DNA of 64,000 nt from Polaribacter batillariae (GTDB lineage: Bacteria > Bacteroidota > Bacteroidia > Flavobacteriales > Flavobacteriaceae): assembly GCF_017498485.1 (NCBI RefSeq), contig NZ_CP071795.1:2666001-2730000 (forward strand), written 5' to 3'. The translations under genes were made by a program, and so were the position numbers. Shown here piece by piece: positions 1-9,005 of this stretch. The notes under the pieces were generated by a model. The model was not told the DNA's origin and ran no database searches. It saw only the letters and a program-made list of their open reading frames with translations. Position 1 is the first letter of the stretch. The number at the start of each line of letters is the position of its first letter.

Positions 1-729
1 CCAGCATTAAGAATGGTTATTTGCATTCCTTCAGGAATTACAGAGGTAGAAAAACGAGCAGTTCGCGATTCTGCAAAACACATGAATGCCAAAGAAATTT
101 ATTTAATTTACGAACCAATGGCAGCTGCAATTGGGGTAGGAATAGATATTATGGAGCCAAAAGGAAACATGATTATTGATATTGGTGGTGGTACAACAGA
201 AATCGCTGTAATTGCTTTGGCAGGTATTGTTTGCGACCAATCTGTAAAAGTTGCAGGAGATTTATTTACCAACGATATTATGTATTATATGCGTACCCAA
301 CATAACTTACATGTTGGAGAAACCACTGCAGAAAAAATAAAAATAACCATTGGTGCAGCTACAGAAGATTTAGAAACTCCGCCAGAAGACATGTTGGTTC
401 AAGGTAGAGATTTACTAAGTGGTAAACCCAAACAAGTACAAGTTTCCTTTAGAGAAATTGCAAAAGCATTAGACAAATCTATTTTAAGAATAGAAGATGC
501 TGTAATGGAAACATTGTCTAAAACACCTCCAGAATTAGCAGCAGATATTTACAATACAGGTATTTATTTAGCAGGTGGTGGTTCTATGTTAAGAGGTTTA
601 GATAAAAGATTGTCCAGAAAAACAGATTTGCCAGTTTACGTAGCCGAAGATCCATTAAGAGCGGTTGTACGAGGAACAGGAATTGCTTTAAAAGAATTAG
701 ATAAATACAAAAATGTATTAATGAAATAA
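1..729 (+). CDS. mreB: MreB rod-shape actin homologue (3' part only)
   Basis: The reading frame is open from base 1, so the start lies outside the window; about 242 residues remain of a family that usually has about 345. MreB is a cytoplasmic actin-like ATPase that polymerises under the inner membrane and positions the wall elongation complex. The fragment holds the actin-fold phosphate-2 loop (IDIGGGTTEIAVI), an earlier PSGITEVEKRA segment and the adenosine motif region LAGGGSMLRGLD near the C-terminus. It is followed 19 bases later by mreC and then by mreD, mrdA and rodA on the same strand, the standard flavobacterial rod-shape operon. Identification is firm. Confidence 0.97.
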   Translation, partial: PALRMVICIPSGITEVEKRAVRDSAKHMNAKEIYLIYEPMAAAIGVGIDIMEPKGNMIIDIGGGTTEIAVIALAGIVCDQSVKVAGDLFTNDIMYYMRTQHNLHVGETTAEKIKITIGAATEDLETPPEDMLVQGRDLLSGKPKQVQVSFREIAKALDKSILRIEDAVMETLSKTPPELAADIYNTGIYLAGGGSMLRGLDKRLSRKTDLPVYVAEDPLRAVVRGTGIALKELDKYKNVLMK

Positions 730-748
730 TTTTTGAGCAGTTTTAACT

Positions 749-1576
749 ATGCAACAACTTATTTACTTTTTTCAGAAGTTTAAGTATCTTTTATTCTTTT
801 TAATGTTGCAGTTAATCGCAGTTGCTTTAACTTTTAATAATCTTAATTTTCATAAAAGTAAATATGTAAGTTCTGCAAACGCAATTACTGGCGGTATGTA
901 TAACCAGGCTTCTAGTATTTTAGAATACATTCACTTAAAATCTGTAAATCAACAGCTTTTAGAAGAAAACACACTTTTAAGAAATCAATTAGAAAAAAAC
1001 AATTCGGTTGTTTTTAATATCGACTCTACAGTGGTAGATTCTATAAAATACAACCAGAAATATACATTTACCAATGCCAAAATAATTAATAATAATTACT
1101 CGAAAGCTTTTAATTATCTAACAATTAACAAAGGTAAAAATGAAGGTTTAGATAAAGAAATGGCCGTTGTAAATGGTAGAGGTATTGTTGGAATAACAGA
1201 TTTTTCTTCATCAAAATACACAAGAGTACAATCTATTTTAAATAAAAATAGCAACATTAATGCGAAACTAAGAAATCAATATTTCTTTGGAAGTTTAAAG
1301 TGGGATGGTAAAGATTATAATGTTGTTCAACTAACAGATGTACCAAGACAAGCTCCCGTAAAAGTTGGAGATACTATAGAAACTGGAGGAAGATCGACCA
1401 TTTTTCCGGCAGGAATTTTAATAGGAACTGTTATAAATGTAGATAAAAATAACTCCGTAGATAATATTATTGATGTTAAATTATTTAACGACATGAGTAA
1501 TATTGGACCTGTATATGTCATAAAAAATTTAGATAAAGAAGAAATTAAATTTTTAGAAAGCCAAGACATTGAATAA
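749..1576 (+). CDS. mreC: MreC cell-shape protein
   Basis: This is the periplasmic scaffold of the elongasome, which links MreB to penicillin-binding protein 2. The 275-residue protein starts with a short cytoplasmic tail, one membrane segment (about residues 12-30), a Leu/Asn/Gln-rich coiled coil (about 58-85) and then the two-barrel MreC domain, with the family segments VVNGRGIVGI and the Gly/Pro-rich stretch VGDTIETGGRSTIFPAGILIG. Its end overlaps mreD by 8 bases, which suggests translational coupling. Length and context are normal for Bacteroidota. Confidence 0.95.
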   Translation: MQQLIYFFQKFKYLLFFLMLQLIAVALTFNNLNFHKSKYVSSANAITGGMYNQASSILEYIHLKSVNQQLLEENTLLRNQLEKNNSVVFNIDSTVVDSIKYNQKYTFTNAKIINNNYSKAFNYLTINKGKNEGLDKEMAVVNGRGIVGITDFSSSKYTRVQSILNKNSNINAKLRNQYFFGSLKWDGKDYNVVQLTDVPRQAPVKVGDTIETGGRSTIFPAGILIGTVINVDKNNSVDNIIDVKLFNDMSNIGPVYVIKNLDKEEIKFLESQDIE

Positions 1577-2072
1577 AACAATATATTTTGCATTGCTATT
1601 TGTATTCTTGCTTTTTTTGCAAGTTTTTGTGCTAAATAATATTTTATTTTTAGGATATGTAAATCCGTATTTGTACATCGCTTTTGTTTTTTTATACCCA
1701 TTAAAAGTAAACCGTTTTCCGTTTTTATTTGCAAGCTTTACGCTGGGTTTGGGGGTCGATTTTTTCTCGGATTCTGGCGGAATTCACGCTTTTTCTATCT
1801 TAACAATTGCTTATGTAAGGTTGTTTTTTGTAAGAATTTATTTTAGAAAATATCCTGCAGATTATCCATTTTTTAATATACAATCCGAGTCTTTTGGTAA
1901 AGTTTTTAACTTTGTAGTAACTTTAACATTTATACATCACTTTATACTGTTTTCTTTTGCTAACTTTAGTTTTAATAATATATCTCATATAATATTAAAT
2001 ACACTATTTTCAGGTGTTTTTACGTTAGTATTATATTTCTTAGGAAACTATATTTTCTCTAAAAAACAATAA
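1569..2072 (+). CDS. mreD: MreD membrane protein
   Basis: A 167-residue, very hydrophobic protein with about five predicted membrane segments and the MreD-like stretch GLGVDFFSDSGGIHAFS. MreD is the inner-membrane partner of MreC and MrdA in the elongasome. Sequence conservation in this family is low, so the call rests mainly on size, hydrophobicity and the position between mreC (8-base overlap) and mrdA (the stop and the next ATG share one base). Confidence 0.9.
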   Translation: MNKTIYFALLFVFLLFLQVFVLNNILFLGYVNPYLYIAFVFLYPLKVNRFPFLFASFTLGLGVDFFSDSGGIHAFSILTIAYVRLFFVRIYFRKYPADYPFFNIQSESFGKVFNFVVTLTFIHHFILFSFANFSFNNISHIILNTLFSGVFTLVLYFLGNYIFSKKQ

Positions 2073-3964
2073 TGCAAAAAAGCTTTTTAATATATTTTTT
2101 AATCACGTTAGTAGGTTTCGTTTTTATAGGGCGTTTGTTTCAGCTTCAAATAATTAGAGGAGAAAGTTACGATCCAATACACAACGCAGCTGTAAAAATT
2201 GAATATGATTATCCAGAAAGAGGATATGTGTACGATAGAAATGGTGTTTTGTTAGTAGCAAACCAGCTTTCTTATGATGTAATGGTTCAGCCAAATCAAG
2301 TAAAACCCTTAGATACTGTTGAGTTTTGCAAACTCATAAAAATTACCAAAGAAGATTTTTTAAAACGTTTTAAAAAGGCAGAAAACTATGCGCCTTATTT
2401 GCCTTCTGTATTTCTAAAACAACTGGCAAAAGAAGATTTTGCTTTTTTACAAGAAAAATTACATAAATACAAAGGATTTTTTATCCAAAAAAGAATTATT
2501 AGAAACTACCCCGTAAAAGTCGCAGCCAATGTATTAGGCTATATTGGAGAAGTAAACGAGAATTTGGCTAGAAAAAGCGATTATTACCAGCAAGGAGAAT
2601 TGATTGGAAAAGACGGTATAGAAAAACAATACGAAGATTTATTAAGAGGAAAAAAAGGAAAGAAATATTACCATAGAAATCGATTTAATAAAGTTACAGG
2701 CTCCTACAAAAACGGAGAATACGATACACTTCCCGAAAACGGAAAAGACTTAACACTTACTTTAGATATCGAATTACAAGCCTATGCACAAGAGTTAATG
2801 AAAGGCAAAAGAGGAGGTATTGTAGCAATAGAACCTTCTACAGGAGAAATTTTAGCTTTGGTAACTGCACCTTCTTACGATCCTAATATGTTGGTGGGTA
2901 GAAAACGTTCTAAAAATTCGTCTATTTTAATGGATCCAGAGAACCCAGAAAGGCCAACTTACGATAGAGGGTTAATGGGGGCTTATCCTCCAGGATCTCC
3001 TTTTAAAATGATGAATGCACTCATAGGTTTACAAGAAAATGTAATTACAGAAGAAACACCATTTTATTGTAATGGTGGCTATAGATATGGTGGAAGAAAA
3101 GGAGAGTTTATGGGTTGCCATTGTGGTATTTATGGAAGAGCTGTTCACTTAAAAACAGCGATTGCAAAATCTTGCAACAGTTATTTTTCAAATACATACA
3201 AAAGAATTGTAGAAAAAAATAATAAACCAACAGAAGGTTTAAATAACTGGAACAAACACGTAGAAAGTTTTGGTTTAGGAAACTATTTAGGATACGATTT
3301 ACCTGCAGGAAGCCCTGGTTTAATTCCAGATGGTAATTATTATGATGCAAGATTAAATTATAGATGGAATGGTTCTTCTACAATTTCTAATGCAATTGGG
3401 CAAGGAGAAGTTTTAACCACACCAATTCAATTGGCAAATTTTACAGCAGCAATTGCAAATCGAGGTTTTTTTTACACACCACACATATTAAAAAAAGTAG
3501 ATAATATTTCTATTGATAACCCAGATTTTACAAAGAAAAAAATAACAACCATAAATAAAGAACATTTTAAGCCTGTTATAGAGGCAATGCACGAGGTTTT
3601 TAAAACAGGAACAGGAAGATGGAGCCAAGTAGAAGGAATAGAAATTTGTGGTAAAACAGGAACTTCAGAAAATCATGCAATTGTTAATGGTAAAAGAATT
3701 CAATTAGAAGATCACTCTATTTTAGTCGCATTTGCACCTAAAGATAACCCTAAAATAGCATTGGCTATTTTTGTTGAAAATGGAGGATATGGCTCTACAA
3801 TTGCAGCTCCAATTACAAGTTTATTAATTGAAAAATATATAAATGGAAAAATATCGAAAGCAAATAAATACAGAGAAAAAAATATGCTAAATTTAAGTTT
3901 GCAAGATATTTATAATAAACAAATTGAAAAACCATTAGAAGAAATTGCGTCAGGAACGAAATAA
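2072..3964 (+). CDS. mrdA: Penicillin-binding protein 2, elongation transpeptidase
   Basis: This is the class B PBP that cross-links peptidoglycan during elongation. The 630-residue protein has one N-terminal membrane anchor (about residues 5-22), a pedestal/dimerisation domain and a C-terminal transpeptidase domain. The catalytic motifs are all present: SPFK with the nucleophile at Ser309 and Lys312, SCN at 367-369 and KTG at 528-530. There is a Cys pair in GCHCG near 349-351. It overlaps rodA by 20 bases; the two proteins work as a polymerase/transpeptidase pair. Confidence 0.97.
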   Translation: MQKSFLIYFLITLVGFVFIGRLFQLQIIRGESYDPIHNAAVKIEYDYPERGYVYDRNGVLLVANQLSYDVMVQPNQVKPLDTVEFCKLIKITKEDFLKRFKKAENYAPYLPSVFLKQLAKEDFAFLQEKLHKYKGFFIQKRIIRNYPVKVAANVLGYIGEVNENLARKSDYYQQGELIGKDGIEKQYEDLLRGKKGKKYYHRNRFNKVTGSYKNGEYDTLPENGKDLTLTLDIELQAYAQELMKGKRGGIVAIEPSTGEILALVTAPSYDPNMLVGRKRSKNSSILMDPENPERPTYDRGLMGAYPPGSPFKMMNALIGLQENVITEETPFYCNGGYRYGGRKGEFMGCHCGIYGRAVHLKTAIAKSCNSYFSNTYKRIVEKNNKPTEGLNNWNKHVESFGLGNYLGYDLPAGSPGLIPDGNYYDARLNYRWNGSSTISNAIGQGEVLTTPIQLANFTAAIANRGFFYTPHILKKVDNISIDNPDFTKKKITTINKEHFKPVIEAMHEVFKTGTGRWSQVEGIEICGKTGTSENHAIVNGKRIQLEDHSILVAFAPKDNPKIALAIFVENGGYGSTIAAPITSLLIEKYINGKISKANKYREKNMLNLSLQDIYNKQIEKPLEEIASGTK

Positions 3965-5225
3965 TATTTTTGCAGGTATCGATTGGATTTTAATTTTCCT
4001 GTACATAATTTTGGTGGGTTTTGGCTGGTTAAATATCTACGCAGCTTCAAATACAGAAAAAGCTGTAGAATTGTTAAGTTTTTCTACAAGATATAGCAAA
4101 CAACTTATTTTTATTTGTTTAACAATTCCGTTAATAATTATAGTTCTTTTTTTTAATTCTAAGTTTTACGAAAAATTTGCAAGCATACTCTATATAATAT
4201 CATTACTATCGCTTGTAGGTTTATTTCTTTTTGGAAAAAAAATTAACGGAGCAACTTCTTGGTATAACTTTGGGGTAATTGGTTTGCAACCATCAGAATT
4301 TGTAAAGGCATTTACAGCATTGGCAGTTGCAAAATTATTAAGTGATCGCCAATACAATTTTAAGTTAATTAAAAACCAAATAAAAGCCTTTATAATCGTA
4401 TTTTTTCCAGCTATTTTAATTTTTTTACAACCAGATGCTGGTTCTGCACTTATTTATTTGTCGTTCTTTTTTGTTTTAAATAGAGAAGGGTTAACATTAA
4501 ATTATATATTACTTGGTGCCGCATTTATCGTATTATTTCTTTTAACAATTTTCTTCGGAGCCAAATCGATGTTAATAGGGTCGTTTGCATTAATTACCAT
4601 CATTGCATTTTATTTATTTTACAGAGAAGGAAAACGTTTTTTTCGTTTCAACTGGTATAAATTATTAGCAGTATATCTTATATTAGGGGTGTTTATTTCT
4701 GGAACAGATTATGGGTATAAAAATGTTTTGCCTTCGCATCAAAAAGATAGATTCGATATTTTGTTGGGTAAAAAAACAGATTATAAAGGAATTGGGTATA
4801 ACTCTTATCAATCGGAACTAACCATAAGCTCTGGAGGTTTTAGCGGAAAAGGATTTTTAAAAGGAGATTTAACAAAAGGAGATTTTGTGCCAGAACAAGA
4901 CACAGATTATATTTTTAGTGTTATTGGAGAAGAATGGGGCTTTTTAGGAACCACAACAGTAATTCTTCTCTTTATGTTAATGTTGTATCGAATAATCTAT
5001 TTAGCAGAAACACACAATAACAAATTCGGAAGAATTTACGGCTATGGATTGGCGTCTATACTTTTTTTTCATGTAGTTGTTAACATAGGAATGGTTATTG
5101 GGCTCTTACCAACAATAGGCATTCCACTACCATTTTTTAGTTACGGAGGTTCTTCTCTTTGGGGCTTTACAATTCTGTTATTTATCTTTATTAGGCTAGA
5201 TGCGCATAAAAATTATGAGTGGTAG
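3945..5225 (+). CDS. rodA: RodA SEDS peptidoglycan glycosyltransferase
   Basis: This is the SEDS-family polymerase that makes glycan strands from lipid II together with MrdA. About ten membrane segments lie along 426 residues. The family segment PEQDTDYIF contains the catalytic Asp (Asp321 here), and ISSGGFSGKGF and FFSYGGSSLW match other SEDS blocks. The start is uncertain: the first membrane segment begins about 12 residues in and no ATG lies close by, so the TTG at 3945, inside the mrdA 3' end, is the best candidate. It is the last gene of the operon; the next gene, hflX, is convergent. Confidence 0.95.
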   Translation: MRQERNNIFAGIDWILIFLYIILVGFGWLNIYAASNTEKAVELLSFSTRYSKQLIFICLTIPLIIIVLFFNSKFYEKFASILYIISLLSLVGLFLFGKKINGATSWYNFGVIGLQPSEFVKAFTALAVAKLLSDRQYNFKLIKNQIKAFIIVFFPAILIFLQPDAGSALIYLSFFFVLNREGLTLNYILLGAAFIVLFLLTIFFGAKSMLIGSFALITIIAFYLFYREGKRFFRFNWYKLLAVYLILGVFISGTDYGYKNVLPSHQKDRFDILLGKKTDYKGIGYNSYQSELTISSGGFSGKGFLKGDLTKGDFVPEQDTDYIFSVIGEEWGFLGTTTVILLFMLMLYRIIYLAETHNNKFGRIYGYGLASILFFHVVVNIGMVIGLLPTIGIPLPFFSYGGSSLWGFTILLFIFIRLDAHKNYEW

Positions 5226-5380
5226 TTTTAAGTATTGTTTTCTTTTACCTTCTTTTTATTATTGTTGTGATTCATTCAAACCTATATTTTTTCATCTTAA
5301 AAAACAAAACCATTTCCTTTAGTATTAATATTTTTTCACTTTTATAATGAAGCACAACTCCTACTATATTTTAACAATCT

Positions 5381-6592
5381 CTACTCTTCCTCTTTATATT
5401 CGTAATACAAAAAATCGTTATAAGGAAAACGCTGAATGTGAATTTTCTTTACTTCTTGGTACGTTTTTTCTTTAAAATCTTCTAAATTTTCTTTGTTTAA
5501 GGCAGAAATAAAAATAGATTCCACTTCTTTATCGTTCATCCATGTTTTTTTCCAATCTTGTAAAGTGTAGTGTTCTTTGGTTTTTTCTGTAACCAAATCG
5601 TCGTTTTCGATGGTTTCGTGTTCATAAGCATCAATCTTATTAAAAACCATTAAAGTGGGTTTGTCTCCACATTTAATATCGTTTAAAATGGTATTTACAG
5701 AAGCAATATGATCTTCAAAATTAGGATGAGAAATATCTACGACATGCAATAATAAATCTGCTTCGCGAACTTCATCTAAGGTAGATTTAAAAGATTCTAC
5801 CAATTGTGTGGGTAGTTTTCGAATAAAACCTACTGTGTCTGTCATTAAAAAAGGGATGTTTTTAATAACTACTTTACGAACGGTGGTGTCTAAGGTTGCA
5901 AACAGTTTGTTTTCTGCAAAAACATCGCTTTTACTAATTACGTTCATTAAGGTAGATTTTCCAACGTTTGTGTAGCCAACCAATGCAACACGTACCATTT
6001 TTCCACGGTTTTTACGTTGCACAGCCATTTGCTTATCAATCGTTTTTAATTTCTTTTTTAAGAGTGCAATTCTATCGTTAATAATACGTCTATCGGTTTC
6101 TATTTCTGTTTCTCCAGGACCACGCATTCCAATTCCTCCTTTTTGTTTATCTAGGTGCGTCCAAAGTCTGGTTAAACGTGGTAATAAATATTGATGTTGC
6201 GCCAATTCTACCTGAGTTTTCGCGGAACTTGTTTGTGCTCTTTGTGCGAAAATATCTAAGATTAAATTGGTTCTGTCTAAAATTTTACAATCTAGAATTT
6301 TTTCGATATTTCTTAATTGCGCTGGCGATAGTTCGTCATCGAAAATGGCTGTTCCAATATTATGGGCATCTATATATGCTTTTACTTCATCTAATTTACC
6401 TGTTCCTAAGAAAGTTTTAGGATTTGGTTTTTCCATTTTTTGTACAAAACGTTTTACAGGAACTCCGCCTGCGGTTTCTGTTAAAAATTGTAATTCGTCT
6501 AAATATTCTTCCGATTTTTCTTCGTCTTGAAGTTGCGTAATTACACCAATTAATACGGCTTTTTCGGAAATGGCTTCTTTTGCGTCTATCAT
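5381..6592 (-). CDS. hflX: HflX ribosome-associated GTPase
   Basis: HflX is a GTPase that splits stalled or heat-damaged 70S ribosomes. The N-terminal HflX domain has the Gly-rich linker GGIGMRGPGETEIETDRR. The G domain follows with G1 GYTNVGKS, G3 DTVGF and G4 NKID. The frame is open to 6655, but the ATG at 6592 (protein MIDAKEAIS) is chosen because the family starts there and because a TATTTTTG box (6607-6600) lies only 7 bases upstream. The resulting length of about 403 residues fits the family. Confidence 0.93.
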   Translation of the reverse strand: MIDAKEAISEKAVLIGVITQLQDEEKSEEYLDELQFLTETAGGVPVKRFVQKMEKPNPKTFLGTGKLDEVKAYIDAHNIGTAIFDDELSPAQLRNIEKILDCKILDRTNLILDIFAQRAQTSSAKTQVELAQHQYLLPRLTRLWTHLDKQKGGIGMRGPGETEIETDRRIINDRIALLKKKLKTIDKQMAVQRKNRGKMVRVALVGYTNVGKSTLMNVISKSDVFAENKLFATLDTTVRKVVIKNIPFLMTDTVGFIRKLPTQLVESFKSTLDEVREADLLLHVVDISHPNFEDHIASVNTILNDIKCGDKPTLMVFNKIDAYEHETIENDDLVTEKTKEHYTLQDWKKTWMNDKEVESIFISALNKENLEDFKEKTYQEVKKIHIQRFPYNDFLYYEYKEEE

Positions 6593-6599
6593 ATGAGTA

Positions 6600-6607
6600 C
6601 AAAAATA
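6600..6607 (-). promoter_or_regulatory. Predicted -7 box of hflX
   Basis: On the minus strand TATTTTTG matches the Bacteroidota TAnnTTTG promoter element and sits 7 bases before the hflX ATG. A TTT-containing stretch about 16 bases further upstream could act as the -33 element but is weak. If real, the transcript would have almost no leader. Confidence 0.4.
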
Positions 6608-6635
6608 CAAAGTTTTAGATTGTAAACAGCATAAA

Positions 6636-6661
6636 AAAACCTTAGCAAAAGCCAAGGTTTT
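6636..6661 (-). terminator. Hairpin with T-tract, minus strand
   Basis: The arms AAAACCTTAGC and GCCAAGGTTTT pair around an AAAA loop with one mismatch. On the minus strand the hairpin is followed by a T-rich run. It lies between the small secreted protein gene (ending 6796) and hflX, so it would stop transcription entering hflX. Confidence 0.55.
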
Positions 6662-6747
6662 AATAATTAATTCAAATTTAAAATACAGTCTTAAAAATTT
6701 TTAAATTTTTACTTCGAGACAAAATTAATACCTTACAGTATATTTAA

Positions 6748-6776
6748 AACAAGATTTCTTATTAAGAAATCTTGTT
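6748..6776 (-). terminator. Perfect 13-bp stem hairpin after the small secreted protein gene
   Basis: AACAAGATTTCTT and AAGAAATCTTGTT are exact inverted repeats with a 3-base loop. They lie 20 bases past the end of the gene at 6796-7149 and are followed on the minus strand by TTTTAAAT, as expected for an intrinsic terminator. Confidence 0.65.
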
Positions 6777-6795
6777 GTTAATGTTAATAAATTAT

Positions 6796-7149
6796 TTATT
6801 TCGAAACGAATTTTACAGGCAAAATAAAAGTTTTCATTTTATACAAATTTTTTAAAGAAACCTTTTGGTAATTTAATTTCGATTTTACAAAATTTACAAT
6901 ACTTTCTTGTTCTGTCTCTACAGAAAGTACCACAATTTCTCCTTTTGAGTTTACAATAAATTTAATAGAAGCTTCTACAGGCTCGTTTAAAGTGTTTTGA
7001 TATTTACCCAAAAGCGTTACCACTTTTGTTCTTAATTCAACATTTTCTTTTTTTGCTTTTTTATCATTATTATCATTATTATCATTGTTAGAAAATGCAG
7101 ATAAAGTAGTCATAACCATTACTAAAAATACAATTGTTAGCTTTTTCAT
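6796..7149 (-). CDS. Small secreted protein, function unknown
   Basis: A 117-residue protein with a clear signal peptide (MKKLTIVFLVMVMTTLSAFS) followed by an Asn/Asp run (NNDNNDNNDKK) encoded by a 9-bp tandem repeat near 7060-7090. The C-terminal two thirds (IKFIVNSKGEIVVLSVETE and MKTFILPVKFV) faintly resembles the C-terminal domain of TonB-type periplasmic proteins: a beta strand with NxxGEI, then a closing strand. That similarity is by eye only. It is probably periplasmic or on the surface. It has its own hairpin terminator and a long upstream region, so it is likely monocistronic. Confidence 0.75.
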   Translation of the reverse strand: MKKLTIVFLVMVMTTLSAFSNNDNNDNNDKKAKKENVELRTKVVTLLGKYQNTLNEPVEASIKFIVNSKGEIVVLSVETEQESIVNFVKSKLNYQKVSLKNLYKMKTFILPVKFVSK

Positions 7150-7490
7150 TTTTTTTAATTTTAGTTTCTTTTTGTTTTTTAAAATTTTTATTTAGTGCTA
7201 GCTAGCGATGTAAATTTACAGCCAAACTAATTTTAAAAACGATTTTTAATGTTATTAAAAAATATAGTTTTGGTTATCTTAAAGCATATTTTTAAAAACT
7301 TTACATTTATCTTAAATTGATAAAAGTGTACCATTAACTTGTAAAAGATATCGACTTTTTGTTATTAGTAAAAATTTCATAAAAAAACACGAACAAAACA
7401 TTCAATTGATTTTAAAATCGACAAAACACTGTGTTAAATTATCGCTAATTCCATCGATATTTTTGTTACTTTTACGAGCAAACCTTTTAT
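7150..7490. other. Divergent intergenic region, promoters only
   Basis: About 340 bases separate two divergent genes. No reading frame of note is present. It is strongly AT-rich, contains a CTAGCTAGC stretch near 7197-7206 and a TATTTTTG box at 7458-7465, about 25 bases before the EEP gene, that could be its -7 element. No repeat family member was recognised. Confidence 0.5.
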
Positions 7491-8465
7491 ATGTTTCTAT
7501 CTATTTTATCTAAAAAACAAAGCAAAAAAATTACTACCATCGCATTTTATAATGTCGAAAATTTGTTCGATACGATAGATAACCCCAATACTTTAGACGA
7601 CGATTACACAACAAATGGAAAATACAAATGGACCAATAAACGCTACAGAATAAAAATAAAAAAATTAGGCTCTGTAATTTCTCAATTAGGGCTAAATCGC
7701 TCTAAATTTCCCCCAGCAATTGTTGGTTTGGTAGAGGTAGAAAATGCAAAAGTGGTAAATGATTTGGTAAATTCTACCAACTTAGAAAAACATCATTATG
7801 GTTTTGTACATCACGAATCTCCAGACGAACGTGGTATCGATGTTGCGCTTTTATACAACAAACATGCTTTTGAGCTTTTGGGTTCCGAAACCTTTGTTTT
7901 AGAAATAGAAAACGAACCTGGTGTTAGAGATTACACAAGAGATGTTTTAAAAGTTACTGGAAATTTGCATGGCGAATTGGTTTATATTTTAGTAAATCAT
8001 TGGCCTTCTAGAAGAGATGGTGCAGAAATTACCGAATATAAAAGAATAAAAGCAGCCGAACTTAATAGAAGCATTATTGCTAGCATTAGAGAACAAAGTT
8101 TTGACGCTAAAATTATAATTATGGGCGATTTTAACGACGACCCAACCAGTATTAGCTTACAAACTTTGGCTTCTAACGATTTTTTAAATCCGATGAAAAA
8201 TTTATTAAATCCTAAAAAAACAGGAAGCACCACTTATAATAAAAAGTGGAACTTATTCGACCAAATACTTTTCTCTAAAAACTTTTTAGAAAAGAAAAAA
8301 GGTAAATTGTATTTTAAACATGCCGAAGTTTTTAATAAAAAATGGCTAAAAGTATTTAAAGGAAAATTAAAAGGAAGTCCGTTTAGAACCTATATTGGTC
8401 CTTGGTATCAAGGTGGTTTTTCGGATCATTTTCCTGTGTATGCTTTTTTAAAAAAGGAAGATTAA
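7491..8465 (+). CDS. Endonuclease/exonuclease/phosphatase (EEP) family protein
   Basis: The DNase I-like fold is marked by FYNVENLFD (Asn21), the metal-binding Glu in VGLVEVEN (Glu82), NHWPSRRDG, MGDFNDDP and the C-terminal SDHFPVYA with the catalytic His. All catalytic blocks are present in 324 residues. No convincing signal peptide is seen, although the first residues are hydrophobic. Members in flavobacteria are annotated as endonucleases without a known substrate; phosphodiester hydrolysis is secure and the target is not. It is monocistronic, and the neighbouring genes face other ways. Confidence 0.9.
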   Translation: MFLSILSKKQSKKITTIAFYNVENLFDTIDNPNTLDDDYTTNGKYKWTNKRYRIKIKKLGSVISQLGLNRSKFPPAIVGLVEVENAKVVNDLVNSTNLEKHHYGFVHHESPDERGIDVALLYNKHAFELLGSETFVLEIENEPGVRDYTRDVLKVTGNLHGELVYILVNHWPSRRDGAEITEYKRIKAAELNRSIIASIREQSFDAKIIIMGDFNDDPTSISLQTLASNDFLNPMKNLLNPKKTGSTTYNKKWNLFDQILFSKNFLEKKKGKLYFKHAEVFNKKWLKVFKGKLKGSPFRTYIGPWYQGGFSDHFPVYAFLKKED

Positions 8466-8604
8466 AAGTAAAACTGATAAAAAACATTTTTTTTGAATGA
8501 AGAATTTATGGGCTTTTAAAAGAGGATAATAGAGTTCGTACGATGCCTATTTTTATAAGAATGGCAAGTTTACTTAGAGAAATTAGCTAGCATGAGAATT
8601 CGGT

Positions 8605-8844
8605 TTAACCTTTTCCTTGTTGCTTAAAAGCGTTTCTTAATTTATCATCATTTATAACATATTTTTTGTATTTACCATCTTTGTATCTATGGTAAATAAA
8701 AATGGGCATACATATAAACGACAAATACAAAACGCATAAACCCATTACAATTTTAGCTTTTTCATGTTCTGTGTTTATTAAATAAGCACCAATAGATACC
8801 CAAACTAAAAAAACGATAAAAAGTATTTTTAATAGAATTTTCAT
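8605..8844 (-). CDS. Small membrane protein, function unknown
   Basis: The 79-residue frame encodes two hydrophobic segments (about residues 4-24 and 31-52) with a charged linker (NTEHEKAK) and a Lys/Asp/Arg-rich tail (YKDGKYKKYVINDD). That pattern fits a small inner-membrane protein. The ATG at 8844 is preceded by an AT-rich leader. No family was recognised. Composition and the coherent two-helix pattern argue for a real gene. Confidence 0.65.
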   Translation of the reverse strand: MKILLKILFIVFLVWVSIGAYLINTEHEKAKIVMGLCVLYLSFICMPIFIYHRYKDGKYKKYVINDDKLRNAFKQQGKG

Positions 8845-8967
8845 ACTGCAAAACTACAAAAAGTCTATCTTTATTTTTTGATAATTAGTAATTATATCTG
8901 GTTGAGCCTTTCATTTATGTTCAAAAAAAAACTAAAGTCAAAACCTAATTATTTTCAAAATTATAAA

Positions 8968-8987
8968 CCTCTCGACTGCGCTCGGGG
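8968..8987. repeat. Short CTCGACTGCGCTCG repeat
   Basis: The core CTCGACTGCGCTCG recurs at 32053-32066 inside the odhA-odhB spacer. It is far more GC-rich than its surroundings. It resembles half of a dispersed palindromic element and lies 18 bases upstream of the GDPD gene. Confidence 0.55.
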
Positions 8988-9005
8988 AAATAAAAAATCT
9001 TATAA

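Noticed and set aside
1327..1734. 135-codon frame antisense to mreC and mreD
   Set aside because: It lies opposite two well-supported genes and has no family similarity or start context.
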